Origin: Bacteroidota bacterium
Lineage (GTDB): Bacteria > Bacteroidota > Bacteroidia > Chitinophagales > Chitinophagaceae
Reading direction: 5' to 3'
DNA: 38,211 nucleotides
Assembly (NCBI GenBank): GCA_018266455.1
Contig: JAFEAJ010000007.1
Span: 17,294 to 55,504, forward strand
The position numbers were made by a program, and so were the translations under genes. This document shows positions 26,765-35,711 of the stretch, in pieces; the stretch's first letter is position 1, and each line of letters opens with the position of its first letter. The notes under the pieces were generated by a model. It saw nothing but the letters and a program-made list of their open reading frames with translations. It made no database searches and was not told the DNA's origin.

Positions 26765-27994
26765 ATGTTTGATACCATTGAAAGCGCAATTGATGATATA
26801 AAAAAAGGGAAGCTTATCATTGTGGTGGACGATGAAGACCGCGAAAATGAAGGCGATTTTATTACAGCGGCAGCTAATGCCACCCCTGAAGTGATCAATT
26901 TCATGAGCAAGCATGGCCGCGGGCTAATTTGTGCGCCGATGGTAGAAGAAAGATGCAATGAGCTTGGGCTTGAGCTGATGGTGAACAACAATACGGCTCT
27001 TCATGAAACTGCATTTACTGTTTCTGTTGATTTGCTTGGTCATGGATGCACAACAGGAATTTCCGCACACGACCGCGCAAAAACGGTTCAGGCTTTCATC
27101 AACAGAAAAACTAAGCCTGAAGACCTTGGCAGGCCAGGCCACGTATTCCCATTGAAGGCCAAGGCTGGTGGAGTGTTGAGAAGGGCTGGCCACACAGAAG
27201 CCACAATTGACCTGGCAAGGCTGGCAGGTTTTGATCCGGTGGGGGTTCTGGTCGAGATCATGAATGAAGATGGTTCTATGGCAAGGCTGCCCCAGCTCCA
27301 GGAAATTGCCAAACGGTTTGACTTTAAAGTGGTATCAATCAAAGAGCTGATCGAATACCGGTTAAAAACAGATTCTTTGATTGAAGAAATCGTCCGGGTG
27401 GATATGCCTACAAAATATGGCCATTTCAAGCTGATTGCATTCAGGGAAAAAAATACCGCCAATGAGCACCTTGCACTGATAAAAGGCGAATGGAAAAAAG
27501 AGGAGCCGGTGCTGGTTCGTGTGCATTCTTCCTGTTTCACAGGCGATATCCTGGGTTCGCTGCGCTGCGATTGCGGCGATCAGTTGCACAAAGCGATGCA
27601 GATGGTGGAGCAGAATGGTTCGGGGGTGATTTTATATATGAACCAGGAAGGCAGAGGGATTGGCCTTGTTAATAAACTGAAAGCCTATCAACTGCAGGAA
27701 AGTGGCCTGGATACTGTAGAAGCCAACCTTCACCTGGGATTTCCGATGGATAAAAGAGATTATGGGATTGGCGCACAAATTCTTCGTTATCTTGGGATCA
27801 CTAAACTTAGGCTAATGAGCAATAACCCAAAAAAGAGGTCAGGGTTATCAGGTTATGGCCTTGAAATTTTCGAAACCATCCCAATAGAAATTGAGCCTAA
27901 CCCGCACAACGAAAAATACCTGGCCACAAAAAGAGACAAACTCGGTCATCAGATTTTGAAAACCAAAGGACCGGCATACAAGACTGAGAAGTAA
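26765..27994 (+). CDS. ribBA: Bifunctional 3,4-DHBP synthase / GTP cyclohydrolase II
   Basis: Fused riboflavin biosynthesis enzyme, 409 residues. The N-terminal RibB half (about 1-205) makes 3,4-dihydroxy-2-butanone 4-phosphate from ribulose 5-phosphate; its acidic metal site [11 protein letters not shown], plus [21 protein letters not shown] and RRAGHTEA, are intact. The C-terminal RibA half opens the GTP imidazole ring; the zinc ligands are in [20 protein letters not shown] and the catalytic NQEGRGIGL is present. Both halves look active. The ATG at 26765 gives the family N terminus ([15 protein letters not shown]); the ORF extends upstream through the promoter region. Divergent from mdh, convergent with the TamB-like gene. 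Confidence 0.96.
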   Translation: MFDTIESAIDDIKKGKLIIVVDDEDRENEGDFITAAANATPEVINFMSKHGRGLICAPMVEERCNELGLELMVNNNTALHETAFTVSVDLLGHGCTTGISAHDRAKTVQAFINRKTKPEDLGRPGHVFPLKAKAGGVLRRAGHTEATIDLARLAGFDPVGVLVEIMNEDGSMARLPQLQEIAKRFDFKVVSIKELIEYRLKTDSLIEEIVRVDMPTKYGHFKLIAFREKNTANEHLALIKGEWKKEEPVLVRVHSSCFTGDILGSLRCDCGDQLHKAMQMVEQNGSGVILYMNQEGRGIGLVNKLKAYQLQESGLDTVEANLHLGFPMDKRDYGIGAQILRYLGITKLRLMSNNPKKRSGLSGYGLEIFETIPIEIEPNPHNEKYLATKRDKLGHQILKTKGPAYKTEK

Positions 27995-28030
27995 ATTAAA
28001 CGCTCACGGAGCTTTGACCAATTTGTTGTT

Positions 28031-31000
28031 TCATGGCTGGGAGCCATCTGGCGATGGTGGGGCAGGAGGCTGGGCCTTTGGCACTTCTTTTTTCTTTTTT
28101 CTGAACAATTCATCGATCCTGTCGAAACTTCTTCTATAAGAAATGCTGGTGCCTGAGCGGTTTGCTGTCCGGTTAGCCGTGGAGAGGTAATTATAAGAAT
28201 CACGATAAAAAACGCTTACAGAAAGCCGCCCATCCTGCGTGATCTTGTATTCCATGTTTATGTCTGGAAGGAACTGGAATGATGATGCAGCAGCCTGTTG
28301 TGCGCTGAGGCCGATATCCAGGGCGCTCCCAAAAGTAAAAGTCAGGCGTTCATTCAAAAAGCTTCTTGCAACGGAGAGGTTAACGCTTGTTCTGTCATAC
28401 ATCAGCTTCGACTGGTCGACATTCCCATTCAAATAAGCGCTGCCGTTATAAAAATTCGTATTCAGGTTAAGCCTCAGGTTATTGTTGTTAAAAACTTTTC
28501 TGAAGATATTAGAAAACTGGTGGGACAATTCAGACGAAATAAAACCAGAAATGCTATTCACAAATACTCCCGTGAAGGCGGTTGTGGCATCAAATGCTGT
28601 ATTAGTAATCGACATTGGCCCGAAACTATTGAACACCAGCAGGAACGAAACCTGCTTGTTCAGCTCATTCGGGTCGGATTGGATCAGGTCCAATAACAAA
28701 GAAGCATACATGTCGTTTTTTAACGGGCTATTCTGCGGAAGTTCAATTTTAAACTCGATATGTGGCTGGGTTAATTTTTGTGTTAGGTTGGCAATTACAT
28801 TAATGGGGCCACGGTAACCTGCTAATTCGGAAGTATTGCCAAATGCTTTTCCTACTGAAGAGTTATTGTAGGCAAGGTCATTAAAACTTATATTTTCTGC
28901 CTGGTAAAGCGCTTCAATATTGATGTCGGCATTGTAGGGGTCTCCCCTCCATTGAATATAGTTGTCGCCCCCTTCACTAAATACAAAAGGTTTTCGGATG
29001 AACGACTGGAAAGTAAAGTTGTAGCTGCCTTTATCAATTTCATACCTTCCTGTAATGCTCAGGTCTTCTGTTGTGCCCACCCGCATCTGGATGTTGCCGT
29101 GGCCGTTTGCTTTAATGATGTCACCGGTCAAAGGATCAACGATGACATAAACATTTGCATAGTTGTTTGCGGTAATATCAAGTACAACGGTAAGGTTAGT
29201 GGCTTTGTGATCATATTGCTGATGCATTTCTTTCCCGTACACCTTCCACACCAAAAAATCTGCATCGGCACTTTCCCTTGCAGTGTTCATTGGTAAAAAA
29301 ATATCTGAACTGTCTGTAGGCTCTCCATGTATTTCCATCAACATGTTTTCATTAGGCCCTTTTAACGTCATGCTTGCACGGCCAATGACCCTGCCATAAA
29401 ACTGGTTGTTGTCTGATGCCTTTGTATTTAGCAGCATCAGCTTGTTGGTATTAATTACAAAGTCATAGGCCAGGTCATTAAAAGCATGGTGCATTAGCCT
29501 TCCACGTGTCAGTTGACCCACATTGCCAAGGCTGTCCCTGATCTGGCAGTTGCCGAAATCGATATATCCGTCTCGAAAAGCTACATTAGCAGAAGGTATC
29601 CAATAAGTACACTGTGTATAGTTTACATGCAGTTTTCCCTCTCGCAGTTTGATATCGCCAAGATATTTTAGATTATCCCCAGGCCCCACAATTCTAAGAT
29701 TGCCTGTGGCAAACCCCTTTACATCTCCAAAAACGGAATTGAGGTATTTTTCAAGCAAGTCGATTTTTGTATCGACCATGTTTGTTGTTATGTCAATAGG
29801 GGCTGTTCCTCTATTGCTGTCTAGTGTATTGAATATGCCTTTAATGTCAAAGTGATAATCTTTGTTATCGGAATTGACATGGGCGTTGACCAGCCCGGTA
29901 GTTTTGTTATACCCGGCATCAATGGCAAGATTTCCTATTGAGTCATTATCAAGGCGAAACTGTTCGGCGCGCCCTCCAAAATTGAAACCTAATTGTTTGG
30001 TCAACGGATTTGTTATTTCGCCCGACCCTGTTAGCACGCCTTCTAACCTGTTGCTTTTTACAAAGTATTGTGTAAAATCGCCGATATTGATTTTTTTGAG
30101 GTCAAGGCGGACATCGTTCCATTTTCCTGAAGAAGAAGGATGGGTGGTGATGTGGATCTGTTGGTCGTCGCTATATACCAGCAGCGAGTTTGTTGTTATT
30201 ATATTATTATCGATTGAAAATTCGCCATTTTTCTGGATTGCCCATTTTTTCCCGTTCACATCAAAAGCAGAAGAATTGAATTTGATATGAAAGCCGGTTT
30301 GCGATGTTTTGACCTGTGCATCAATGTTAGCGGAGTTCAATGTCTGGTTGGCGCTGGTGTTGATTTTGATGTCAGATAAATCATTCGAAGAACGGAGCTG
30401 CAGGCGAGTTTTGGGAAAGTGGAGGCTGTCGCTAACGAATACATCAGCAATATCAGTTTGCAGCAAAAGGCTGTCGTAGTTGCCATTGCCTTTTACATTA
30501 GTGTTTAAAAACGAGAAATTTTTAAAGCCAAATTGTGGGATGTTCGCATTTACGTCAAGCAGGTTGTTTGAGGTGTTGATGCGCCCGCTAATGGTGGTGT
30601 TGTTGAACCCGCTCAGGTCTTTATCTATAAAACTGATATAATCGTCAACTTTTCTTGTTGTGAGCACAAAGCTGAAATTCTGGTCTGACGCAAGTTTGCC
30701 TTTAACAGGCTTGATGTAAGCAGGGTAATATTTGTTCAGGAAGGCCTGTATGGCATTGGGCAGGTCGTGAATAGAAAATTCGCCTGCAATGGCCCCGTCA
30801 AATTCATTGCTTAGGACAATAATAGATTTGTTGTTGTCTGCGACGCTCGATTCAAGAGTGAGGGAATCAAATGAAATGCGCTGCCCCTTTTTATAAATGG
30901 ATGCTTCATATACCCGGGCATCGCCAACAAAATTATCAATGTTGTCTCCGGTAAAATTGAATCGCAGTTTCCCTGCGAACTCCACGCTGTCCTGTGTCAA

Positions 31001-32932
31001 GTTGATCTTCTTTAAATCTGTCCGGCCTATTTCTGCGCTAAGGTCAAACTTAGGTTGCTTGCCGCTAAAATCGACAAGGCCAATCATTTTTGCATCCAGG
31101 CTTGGGTCCTGTGAGATCAACTGGCCATTGAATTTCTTTTTTGCAATTGAGCCATTCACTATAATATTCTGGTAATTGTAGTGGCTGAATTCGAGCCTTT
31201 CTACTTTTCCATCGAGCACAGCATTTAATGTATTTGCAGCTAAGCCAGTTCCTTCGACTTTCCCGGTGAAAGCCACTTTACCAAGGCTAGTGACATCTAA
31301 AAATTGTCCTATATCGAAATCTGCGGTGCTGATATTGCCTGAATAAACGGTTGGCTTTTTGCCAGGAAATTTCATGTTGACATCGGTAACCACTGTTCCC
31401 AGGTTTGTTTCAATAATGCCATTGGTTACAAAATCCTTCAGGAATCCGGTGAACGAACCTGTAAAACGAAAACGGTCAATCCTGTCGAAGCGCGGGGAAT
31501 GGATTTGCTTCAGTTGGGGGATCAGTGTGGAAGCGTCTGCATAATTGGTCCTGAAATCATTGGACCTGAATTCGATGAAGGTATTGTCAATATCAGGCAG
31601 GCCTTTTAAATGAATATCTCCATTGAGCAATGTGTTTTTCCCGGCTTCCAAAATCATCTGGGTGCCTTTCAGGTTCTTAACGGGGCCTTTGATGATGCCG
31701 GTTATGTGGATTTTCCTGTTCCAGTCTTTTAATTCAGGTGCAAAAAAACCAATATCATCGCTATCAATATAGGTGTCAGAAAAATCTCCTTCCATATTGA
31801 TCTTGTCTTCATACTCCGACATGTCATCAAAACTTTTAAAGCGCATAGCATAGAAGTTCCTGATACGGCTCTTTCCTGTCTGCAGGTCCATTTTATGAAA
31901 TTCCATGGCTTCAGGGAAAAATTTAATGGATGCCGTAAGCTTTTTTACTTCGAAGCCACTTCGCTCTTTTGTGCTCAATGCCAGTTGGGCCGTAACCGTA
32001 TCCTGCCGTAGCACGACATTTTTGAAATTGCCGTTCACTGCATAAAAAAGGATGTGCGTGCCGTCAAAATATTTTGATGGCTGAAGGCCATCGGCCTTGA
32101 AATCTTTAAAAGCCCCATTGGTTAAAATGATTTGTTTAGCGGAGATGTTCCAGCCTGCCGGGTTCAATCGAAGGTGAAGCGGGTCATTTATATAAACTTC
32201 ATCTGTGTCAATCAAGGGCGGCCTGCGCCCTTCATAATTGATGATTGCGAATTCAAGTTTTGCGAGCTCGATCAAATTGATATTGGCTGTTTTTTTGGCC
32301 AGGTCGAAGGTTTCTGCATCCATCTGCATTGAACCAAGGCGCACATCAAAATCTTCACCACGCCATTCATCATGTTTTACAAAGTGAATGTTGGAAAGGG
32401 ATAATTTTTTCAGGTCCAGTTCAATGTTTTTTGTTGTGCCTGGTTTTTTAGGGCCGGAAAAAAAATCTGCTAAAAACTGGTAGTTCCATACCGAGTCTTT
32501 TCTTTGAAGCTTGATGGTCGCATCATTGATCCCGATATATTGCAACTGCGCTTTATCTTTTCTGAAAAACCAATCTGTTATCTGTACTTTCAGCCCGCCG
32601 GCGTATAGGATGGTATCTTTATTCTTGTCTTGCAGCAGGATGTTTCCCAAAGTCATTTTATTGAAAAGAGAAAAGTCAACGTGGCCGATGCTGACAGTTG
32701 TGCCAAGGCTTTTGGACAGCTTATTGGTAGCCTGCCTTACCAGCCAGGTTTGCACAGAAGGCAATTGGATCATTAGCCAGGCCAAAATGAGGAAGAGCAC
32801 ATTGGTCAGGCCTGAAGCCAGGGTAAGTGTTCTTAGGAAAAGCGTGAGGGACACGAGGAAGAAGAGGCCAAATAAAACCGATTTTTGAGTAGTGGCTTCG
32901 GATAACAACCATAACGTCAAAATCAGCAACAC
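28031..32932 (-). CDS. tamB: TamB-like translocation/assembly protein (DUF490), non-ATG start
   Basis: Very large inner-membrane-anchored envelope protein of the TamB/AsmA-like superfamily, 1633 residues from the GTG at 32932. These proteins bridge the periplasm as a long beta-groove and take part in outer-membrane protein assembly or phospholipid transfer. The C-terminal TamB domain is recognisable (about residues 1180-1600, including GSYNFTFQSFIRKPFVFSEGGD and NVIANLTQKLTQPHIEFKIELP). The N-terminal VQTWLVRQATNKLSKSLGTTVSI segment is typical of Bacteroidota members. The tail is proline-rich. No in-frame ATG exists at the N terminus: the frame is open back to a stop at 32987, and a CTG at 32977 would give MKKLIKISLRAVLTF, a better membrane-anchor start than the GTG. 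Three hydrophobic segments lie before the periplasmic part. A perfect promoter is at 32995-33025. Confidence 0.9.
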   Translation of the reverse strand: MLLILTLWLLSEATTQKSVLFGLFFLVSLTLFLRTLTLASGLTNVLFLILAWLMIQLPSVQTWLVRQATNKLSKSLGTTVSIGHVDFSLFNKMTLGNILLQDKNKDTILYAGGLKVQITDWFFRKDKAQLQYIGINDATIKLQRKDSVWNYQFLADFFSGPKKPGTTKNIELDLKKLSLSNIHFVKHDEWRGEDFDVRLGSMQMDAETFDLAKKTANINLIELAKLEFAIINYEGRRPPLIDTDEVYINDPLHLRLNPAGWNISAKQIILTNGAFKDFKADGLQPSKYFDGTHILFYAVNGNFKNVVLRQDTVTAQLALSTKERSGFEVKKLTASIKFFPEAMEFHKMDLQTGKSRIRNFYAMRFKSFDDMSEYEDKINMEGDFSDTYIDSDDIGFFAPELKDWNRKIHITGIIKGPVKNLKGTQMILEAGKNTLLNGDIHLKGLPDIDNTFIEFRSNDFRTNYADASTLIPQLKQIHSPRFDRIDRFRFTGSFTGFLKDFVTNGIIETNLGTVVTDVNMKFPGKKPTVYSGNISTADFDIGQFLDVTSLGKVAFTGKVEGTGLAANTLNAVLDGKVERLEFSHYNYQNIIVNGSIAKKKFNGQLISQDPSLDAKMIGLVDFSGKQPKFDLSAEIGRTDLKKINLTQDSVEFAGKLRFNFTGDNIDNFVGDARVYEASIYKKGQRISFDSLTLESSVADNNKSIIVLSNEFDGAIAGEFSIHDLPNAIQAFLNKYYPAYIKPVKGKLASDQNFSFVLTTRKVDDYISFIDKDLSGFNNTTISGRINTSNNLLDVNANIPQFGFKNFSFLNTNVKGNGNYDSLLLQTDIADVFVSDSLHFPKTRLQLRSSNDLSDIKINTSANQTLNSANIDAQVKTSQTGFHIKFNSSAFDVNGKKWAIQKNGEFSIDNNIITTNSLLVYSDDQQIHITTHPSSSGKWNDVRLDLKKINIGDFTQYFVKSNRLEGVLTGSGEITNPLTKQLGFNFGGRAEQFRLDNDSIGNLAIDAGYNKTTGLVNAHVNSDNKDYHFDIKGIFNTLDSNRGTAPIDITTNMVDTKIDLLEKYLNSVFGDVKGFATGNLRIVGPGDNLKYLGDIKLREGKLHVNYTQCTYWIPSANVAFRDGYIDFGNCQIRDSLGNVGQLTRGRLMHHAFNDLAYDFVINTNKLMLLNTKASDNNQFYGRVIGRASMTLKGPNENMLMEIHGEPTDSSDIFLPMNTARESADADFLVWKVYGKEMHQQYDHKATNLTVVLDITANNYANVYVIVDPLTGDIIKANGHGNIQMRVGTTEDLSITGRYEIDKGSYNFTFQSFIRKPFVFSEGGDNYIQWRGDPYNADINIEALYQAENISFNDLAYNNSSVGKAFGNTSELAGYRGPINVIANLTQKLTQPHIEFKIELPQNSPLKNDMYASLLLDLIQSDPNELNKQVSFLLVFNSFGPMSITNTAFDATTAFTGVFVNSISGFISSELSHQFSNIFRKVFNNNNLRLNLNTNFYNGSAYLNGNVDQSKLMYDRTSVNLSVARSFLNERLTFTFGSALDIGLSAQQAAASSFQFLPDINMEYKITQDGRLSVSVFYRDSYNYLSTANRTANRSGTSISYRRSFDRIDELFRKKKKEVPKAQPPAPPSPDGSQP

Positions 32933-32994
32933 AAATGTGAGGACAGCCCGTAGGGATATTTTGATCAGCTTTTTCAGTGGTTGGAATTAGATTG

Positions 32995-33025
32995 CAAAAA
33001 TAGGCATTCGCTAATGTTGAGCAAA
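32995..33025 (-). promoter_or_regulatory. Consensus promoter for the TamB-like gene
   Basis: On the minus strand TTTG (33025-33022), a 19-base spacer, then TATTTTTG (33002-32995): exact in both elements. The predicted start near 32991 lies just upstream of the in-frame stop at 32987-32989, so translation must start between about 32986 and 32932. Confidence 0.75.
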
Positions 33026-33355
33026 TTCAATACCAAAGCGGATTATCGGCCTGAAACTGAAATGTTTTATTTGGAATTAACAGGCAGTTGGCAAAGTGAA
33101 GCCTAAGCTTTGGGTATTACTAAACCCGGATTTTGGAGTAGGCTTATCCGGCAAGGCGTAGTGGCAGGGCTGCATTCTTGGTATTTGCGAACAAGCCATC
33201 ATGCCATTGCCCTCGTTTTTAGCTGTGCAGGCAGCTTTAATACCCGTTGGATGTATTGTTGCCAATTTGCTTGTCCAGCCAGGCAGGAACTGTATTCTTG
33301 CGTTGCTATAATGGTCTTCAACAGAATTGATCCGGTTTCGGCCTGCCCAAAAGTT
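33026..33355. other. Gap of 330 bases with no supported gene
   Basis: Between the TamB promoter and the rnhA stop codon I see no ORF with family resemblance, no strong hairpin and no consensus promoter. The open frames here (62 codons minus, 94 codons plus) have no recognisable motifs. It may be degenerate sequence or untranslated 3' region of rnhA. Confidence 0.5.
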
Positions 33356-33829
33356 TTATGTCTTCATCTCTTTTTCATACCCTTCGTCTGGTAATAAATT
33401 ATTCCCGTCTGCTGCAGCAGTAGCCAGCTCATCGCACCGGTTATTGTGTGGGTTGTCGGCGTGCCCCTTCACCCAAATAAATTTTATCTTGTTTTTTTGG
33501 GCAAGTTCATGATAGCACAGCCACAGGTCTTTGTTTTTTTTCCCTCCTTTGAAATTCGTGGCAATCCAGTTGTTCAGCCAGCCTTGTTCAACAGCCTTCA
33601 CCACATATTGGCTGTCGGAATAAATTGTAATGTTCAACCCGTTTTTTTTTAGCGCTTCCAGGCCGGCAATAACCGCCATCAGCTCCATCCTGTTGTTGGT
33701 CGTATGCCTGTAGCCGGCTGACAATTCTTTTTTTATATTTCCCCACATTAGTATTGTTCCGTAGCCGCCTGCGCCCGGGTTGCCTCGTGATGCGCCATCA
33801 GTGTACATAATAAGATGATTGTTTTGCAA
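33356..33829 (-). CDS. rnhA: Ribonuclease HI, TTG start
   Basis: Ribonuclease HI, degrading RNA in RNA-DNA hybrids; 157 residues, normal length. The four catalytic carboxylates are visible: D11 in MYTDGASRGNPG, E49 in NNRMELMAV, D72 in YSDSQYVV and D133 in NRCDELA; the HAD loop precedes the last one. The frame begins with TTG at 33829 (TTG CAA AAC AAT). The first in-frame ATG is codon 8, which would remove most of the first beta strand (HLIMYTDG), so TTG is the better start. Single gene; no clear promoter or terminator seen. Confidence 0.94.
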   Translation of the reverse strand: MQNNHLIMYTDGASRGNPGAGGYGTILMWGNIKKELSAGYRHTTNNRMELMAVIAGLEALKKNGLNITIYSDSQYVVKAVEQGWLNNWIATNFKGGKKNKDLWLCYHELAQKNKIKFIWVKGHADNPHNNRCDELATAAADGNNLLPDEGYEKEMKT

Positions 33830-33904
33830 GGGCGTTATCTAAATTAAAAAATTAAAAAAACAAGATCGAATGAGCGAAGTAACCTGGAATAGACAAATGC
33901 TTCA

Positions 33905-35533
33905 TTAAACCTGTATCACGCCTGTCTTGAACTCTTTTATCTCCGTATTGTGGCTGGCAGCTTTCAGCCCTTCGGCAATCATTTTCCTCGTATCGGCAGG
34001 ATCAATAATCGCGTCTATCCATAAACGTGAGGCAGCGTAATAAGGAGTCGTTTGCCGGTCGTACCTTCCTTTTATTTCATCCAGCAAATTTTTCTCCTCC
34101 TCTGCCGTCGGTGTTTTGCCCTCTGCTTTAAGCGATGCCATTTGTATCTGCAATAATGTTTTTGCAGCCTGTTCTCCTCCCATAACGGCAATTTTGGCAG
34201 TAGGCCAGGCAAATATAAAACGAGGGTCATACGCTTTCCCGCACATCGCATAATTTCCCGCGCCATACGAGTTGCCGATAATGATGGTGATTTTTGGTAC
34301 CACTGAATTGGCCACTGCATTCACCAGTTTTGCCCCGTCTTTAATGATCCCGGCATGTTCGCTGCGGCTGCCTACCATAAAGCCGGTTACATCCTGCAAG
34401 AAAACCAGTGGTATTTTTTTCTGGTTACAATTCATAATGAAACGGGCAGCTTTGTCAGCGCTGTCATTATAGATGACACCGCCCATTTGCATTTCTCCCT
34501 TTTTGCTTTTTACTATTTTTCGCTGGTTGGCAACAATGCCCACGGCCCATCCTTCAATGCGGGCATAGCCGCATAAAATGGTTTTGCCATAATCTTCTTT
34601 GAATTGTTCAAATGCCGATTTATCGACGATGCGCTCAATAATATCAAGCATATCATAAGCTTTGGCTGCATCAGCGGGAATAATGCTGTATAAATCATTT
34701 GCATTCTTTCCCGGCGGTAACGGTGAAGTGTGATCAAAAACAGGCTCTTTATGATGCCCGAGCCTGCTCATGATTTTTTTGATTTGTTCAAGGCATTCTT
34801 CTTCTGTTTTGAACTTGTAATCTGCAATGCCTGAGATTTCAGTATGGGTTACAGCTCCCCCTAACTGCTCATTACCGATGTCTTCCCCAATGGCTGCCTT
34901 TACCAGGTAGGAGCCAGCTAAAAAAATCGATCCGTTGCCTTCGACCATTAAGGTCTCATCGCTCATAATTGGCAAATAAGCCCCGCCTGCCACACATGCG
35001 CCCATCACGGCAGCTAGCTGTGTAATGCCCATGGCGCTCATTTGCGCATTGTTGCGGAAGATGCGGCCAAAATGTTCTTTATCCGGGAAGATCTCGTCCT
35101 GCATTGGCAAAAAAACACCAGCACTGTCAACGAGGTAAATAATGGGCAATTTATTTTCCATCGCAATTTCCTGCATGCGCAAATTCTTTTTTCCTGTAAC
35201 CGGGAACCAGGCCCCCGCTTTTACGGTTTGGTCGTTGGCAACCATCACGCACTGGTGCCCGCTTACATAGCCGAGGCCTGCCACGGTGCCCCCAGCCGGG
35301 CATCCCCCGTATTCTTCATACATTTCATACCCGGCAAACGCGCCAATTTCAATAAATGCGGAATCTTTATCAATAAGGTAGTTGATCCTTTCGCGTGCAG
35401 TAAGCTTGTTGCGCTCTTTTTGTTTTTCAACGGATCTTTTTCCGCCGCCCTGCATGATCTTATCAAGCCTTGTGCGAAGCTGGCTGAGCAACATTCTCAT
35501 GGTATCATCATTCCTGTTGAATTCGAGGTTCAT
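33905..35533 (-). CDS. Acyl-CoA carboxylase, carboxyltransferase (beta) subunit
   Basis: Biotin-dependent carboxyltransferase, about 542 residues, of the methylcrotonyl/propionyl-CoA carboxylase beta type: it transfers carboxyl from carboxybiotin to an acyl-CoA. N-terminal segment KQKERNKLTARERINYLID, acyl-CoA and oxyanion glycines in GGCPAGGTVAGLGYVSG, NDQTVKAGAWFPVTGKK, and C-terminal GNSYGAGNYAMCGKAYDPRF match the family; this last pattern is nearer to MCC beta. The ORF is open to 35713 but the extension has no family character, so the ATG at 35533 is chosen. The biotin carboxylase/carrier subunit is not in the window, so the substrate is inferred only. Confidence 0.93.
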   Translation of the reverse strand: MNLEFNRNDDTMRMLLSQLRTRLDKIMQGGGKRSVEKQKERNKLTARERINYLIDKDSAFIEIGAFAGYEMYEEYGGCPAGGTVAGLGYVSGHQCVMVANDQTVKAGAWFPVTGKKNLRMQEIAMENKLPIIYLVDSAGVFLPMQDEIFPDKEHFGRIFRNNAQMSAMGITQLAAVMGACVAGGAYLPIMSDETLMVEGNGSIFLAGSYLVKAAIGEDIGNEQLGGAVTHTEISGIADYKFKTEEECLEQIKKIMSRLGHHKEPVFDHTSPLPPGKNANDLYSIIPADAAKAYDMLDIIERIVDKSAFEQFKEDYGKTILCGYARIEGWAVGIVANQRKIVKSKKGEMQMGGVIYNDSADKAARFIMNCNQKKIPLVFLQDVTGFMVGSRSEHAGIIKDGAKLVNAVANSVVPKITIIIGNSYGAGNYAMCGKAYDPRFIFAWPTAKIAVMGGEQAAKTLLQIQMASLKAEGKTPTAEEEKNLLDEIKGRYDRQTTPYYAASRLWIDAIIDPADTRKMIAEGLKAASHNTEIKEFKTGVIQV

Positions 35534-35661
35534 TGTGGTTGTTATTGCGTGCAATTTAAGCGTTTCGCCGCCTCTGCCCAACCGTTGCGGGGAAGATCGC
35601 TTAAATAGTATGTGGCGCAGTTGAATAAATAGCCGGCTGGCATCATATAAGCAGATGCTAT

Positions 35662-35669
35662 TAAATTTG
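35662..35669 (+). promoter_or_regulatory. -7 box for the DUF3810 gene
   Basis: TAAATTTG, an exact TAnnTTTG match, about 43 bases before the ATG at 35712, in the divergent gap with the carboxylase gene. No good TTTG lies 19-21 bases upstream. Confidence 0.4.
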
Positions 35670-35711
35670 CAGTTTACCTGCGATTTCTGCACTGGCTTTA
35701 AATCAACGAGC

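Noticed and set aside
28239..32888. Plus-strand frames opposite the TamB-like gene
   Set aside because: Antisense shadows without motifs or promoters.
33077..33394. Overlapping frames of 62 codons (minus) and 94 codons (plus) in the gap before rnhA
   Set aside because: Low-complexity translations with no motif, no start context and no promoter; the plus frame runs into rnhA antisense.
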